The translations under genes were made by a program, and so were the position numbers. The notes below the pieces were generated by a model. The model searched no databases. It saw only the letters and a program-made list of their open reading frames with translations, and was not told the DNA's origin. From Strongylocentrotus purpuratus (taxonomy: Eukaryota; Echinodermata; Echinoidea; Camarodonta; Strongylocentrotidae): 64,000 bases of DNA. Each line of letters begins with the position of its first letter. Position 1 is the stretch's first letter. The DNA lies in assembly GCF_000002235.5 (NCBI RefSeq), contig NW_022145597.1, positions 2,387,501 to 2,451,500 on the forward strand. Direction: 5' to 3'. Of this stretch, positions 54,901-57,900 are shown piece by piece.

Positions 54901-57900
54901 TCTCGTAACCGTCTTCTTTAAGTTTTAAAATCTAAAATCTAGATAACTGATAAAACTGGGGTTGGTGTAACATTTATACAAGAGTTTTCATTTTTATACC
55001 GTTAAATGAACTAAAACATTAGTACCGACATGATTTGCTTATATGTTTTTGTTTAAATGTATATATAGGTATGCCGACAAATACCTTCTATGCTGCCTGG
55101 CGGGTTTGGGGGATTCCCCTAAGTGCAATGCACCACGTGACCAGTTCTCGTCGTGTGAAGATCTCATGGCCAATAACATCCTTCGAATCTTTATCTGGAT
55201 TCTCGGGACCAGTGCTTTCATTGGCAACGTCCTTGTTGTTGGCTATAGACTCGTCAATTCTGGATGGGGCCGACATACAACCGTCCAATCAAGTCTGATC
55301 ACCAACCTAGCCGTCTCTGATTTCTTGATGGGTTTGTACATGATTTCAATAGCGTCAGCCGATGTCTTTTACCAAGGGAACTATGCTGCTCATGCTGATG
55401 ATTGGAAGGATAGTATCCTGTGCAAGGTTGCAGGTATCACTTCCGTTGTCTCCAGCGAGGCTTCGGTGTTTCTGATCACGGTCATAAGCATTGATAGGTG
55501 TGTCCATGTGGTGGTGCCATTTAAACCGCAACTACACCTCTCTGTTCGTGGTGCCCGAGTAGTTGAGCTCATCATCTGGGCCCTCGCCGCCTTCCTTGGC
55601 ATTCTACCAACTCTTATCCCGGCTTTCGTCGAAGGGAAGTTCTACGGTCAATCAGGAGTCTGTCTGGCTCTACCCCTAACAGTCGATCGTCCTGCAGGAT
55701 GGCACTACTCCATCTCCTTATTCATTGGTGTCAACTTCGTGGCGTTCCTGGTGACCCTCCTATGTTACATCTCCATCTACTGCATGTTTCAGATGTCGAA
55801 GCAGCGGATCGTCGGGAAAAGGAACAAGTCTAAGGAGGATATGCGATTGGCTGAAAACATCAAGCTGGCATCTAGGATGGCGCTTGTTGTTGGTACAGAC
55901 CTTGTTTGTTGGTTACCAATCATCATCATGGGCTTGATGTCAGCGAGTGGAACTCTGACAATTTCTGCACAGGTGAGTTTCCACTACCACACCTCTAATA
56001 ATGTGGTCGTAGACAAAGTTAGGGCAGAGCAATTTGCCCTTATGGATAATTATTTGGGGGATGTGTTGTTCGGTCTGTTAGATCGTTGGTCAAACTACGG
56101 GCTATAATCTGTCACTCGTAGGGAAGATGAGTATTTTTCAATTTTGTTGGAAAGATCAGGCCGTATTACTTCAGGAAATACCAACGTGGAAAGACTTTGA
56201 TTCAGAAAAATATAAACCTTTTTCAAGCTGACTTGTTTAAAGACCAACTCATGTTCGCTGTTCTGTAGTCATAGAAGTAGCAAAACGGTGTCCCATTTTG
56301 TTGACGTCATGGAAATATCTGAGAGTTAATTTGACATGCTATACAATGTACATTCCATTGTTATCACGATTAATATATTTCTTTACTTTGAAGGTATACG
56401 CATGGACAGCAGTCTTTGTGCTACCCGTCAACTCGTCTCTTAATCCATATCTTTACACGCTTGTATCGATTCGCCGAAGGAAGCAGAAATCAGCTGAGAA
56501 TCGAAGCATGAAGTACGAGGAAAAGACTATGGGTAAGGACTGATATCTCTCTCAATGGATTATTTAGTGAAGTGTGTCGACAATCTGAACGTGCGCCTAC
56601 TGCTAGTGGTGGTGGTTATTTTACCTGGCTGCTAAGACAGCATAAATGCGTGTTAATAGGGTGATCATACTGCACACAGTCTGCCCCATGCACACACACA
56701 GACAAACACACGCACACACACACGCACACACGCACCCACACACACACACACACACACACAACAGCAGTCAGTTGGTAGAAAAAGCAATTTTCGTAAATTT
56801 ATTTTTTTTAAACTGAACAATATTTTTAAATTTTTATTTCACATATCTTTCAAGCATACATTTAACTACAATTCTGTGTAGTTTCATTGTTATAGGCATG
56901 TGGGAAATATGTTAAATTATTAATTAGAATATTGTCTTTTGAGCCATGTGTGACATTATTCTGCGTGGTGAAAATGCACCTCAATGTATAAAACTACCCT
57001 ACTAAAATGCAGTATCCTCATGTGTTTCACTCATAGGTAGCCACAACTGTACTGGGGTCACCAAACTTTGTTTTTCTCTGAAATTCAGTCCTTGTGGAAT
57101 GTTATGGCCTGTCGAATGGTTTCTCGGAAAATCGTCATAAATCCTCAAATTAGACATTTTTTTAAACGAAAACTGTACTGTGATGTAGCTGAAAATCTGC
57201 AAATTCTTATCATTTGATCGGTTTTTCTGAATAATTTGTGAAACATATGAGAAAATAGCTGTAACGTTGATCCAAGTAATTTCCATCGCCATATTTTATT
57301 GGAATTGCAAAAATATTTGGAATTTAATGTTAATGTTTGGTGTAAATATGATCTTTAAATATATGATGTAAAAAATGCCAACAAAATGAAAAGTTTGACT
57401 TTCCATATATATAATTAGCTGAAATGACCTAATTTGCATATTCGATGAATATTCATATTTTTTTTTCAAAAAAAAAAAAAAAATTCTATACCTGTCTGAT
57501 ATACATAGGTTTCATTGATGTATCATGTTCGGTTTTGATTTGATTACATTATGCGCATATTAATTAGGCGGACTTAGTTATTTTCACAACTTTTTCATAT
57601 CTGCAGATTCGCAAAAATGGCAAAAATGACTTATTTTGTTTGCTTCTGTTTTCAAAACGGTAATAGATATATGAATTTTCTTTTTTGTATTTTTTACCAC
57701 AAAGATGATATTTTAGTGTTTGATAATTCAATTTATTAAATGTGTCCAAGAACGTGACGAATTGAGTTGTCAACTTTGTCGCATTTTGCCATTTTTGCCA
57801 ATTTGACCATTTCTGGCAGGTTTTTCGGTAATTTTGCGATATCACAAAAATGGTATAAAATCACAACGCATTGACCGATTTCAATTATGTTTTTTGTTTT

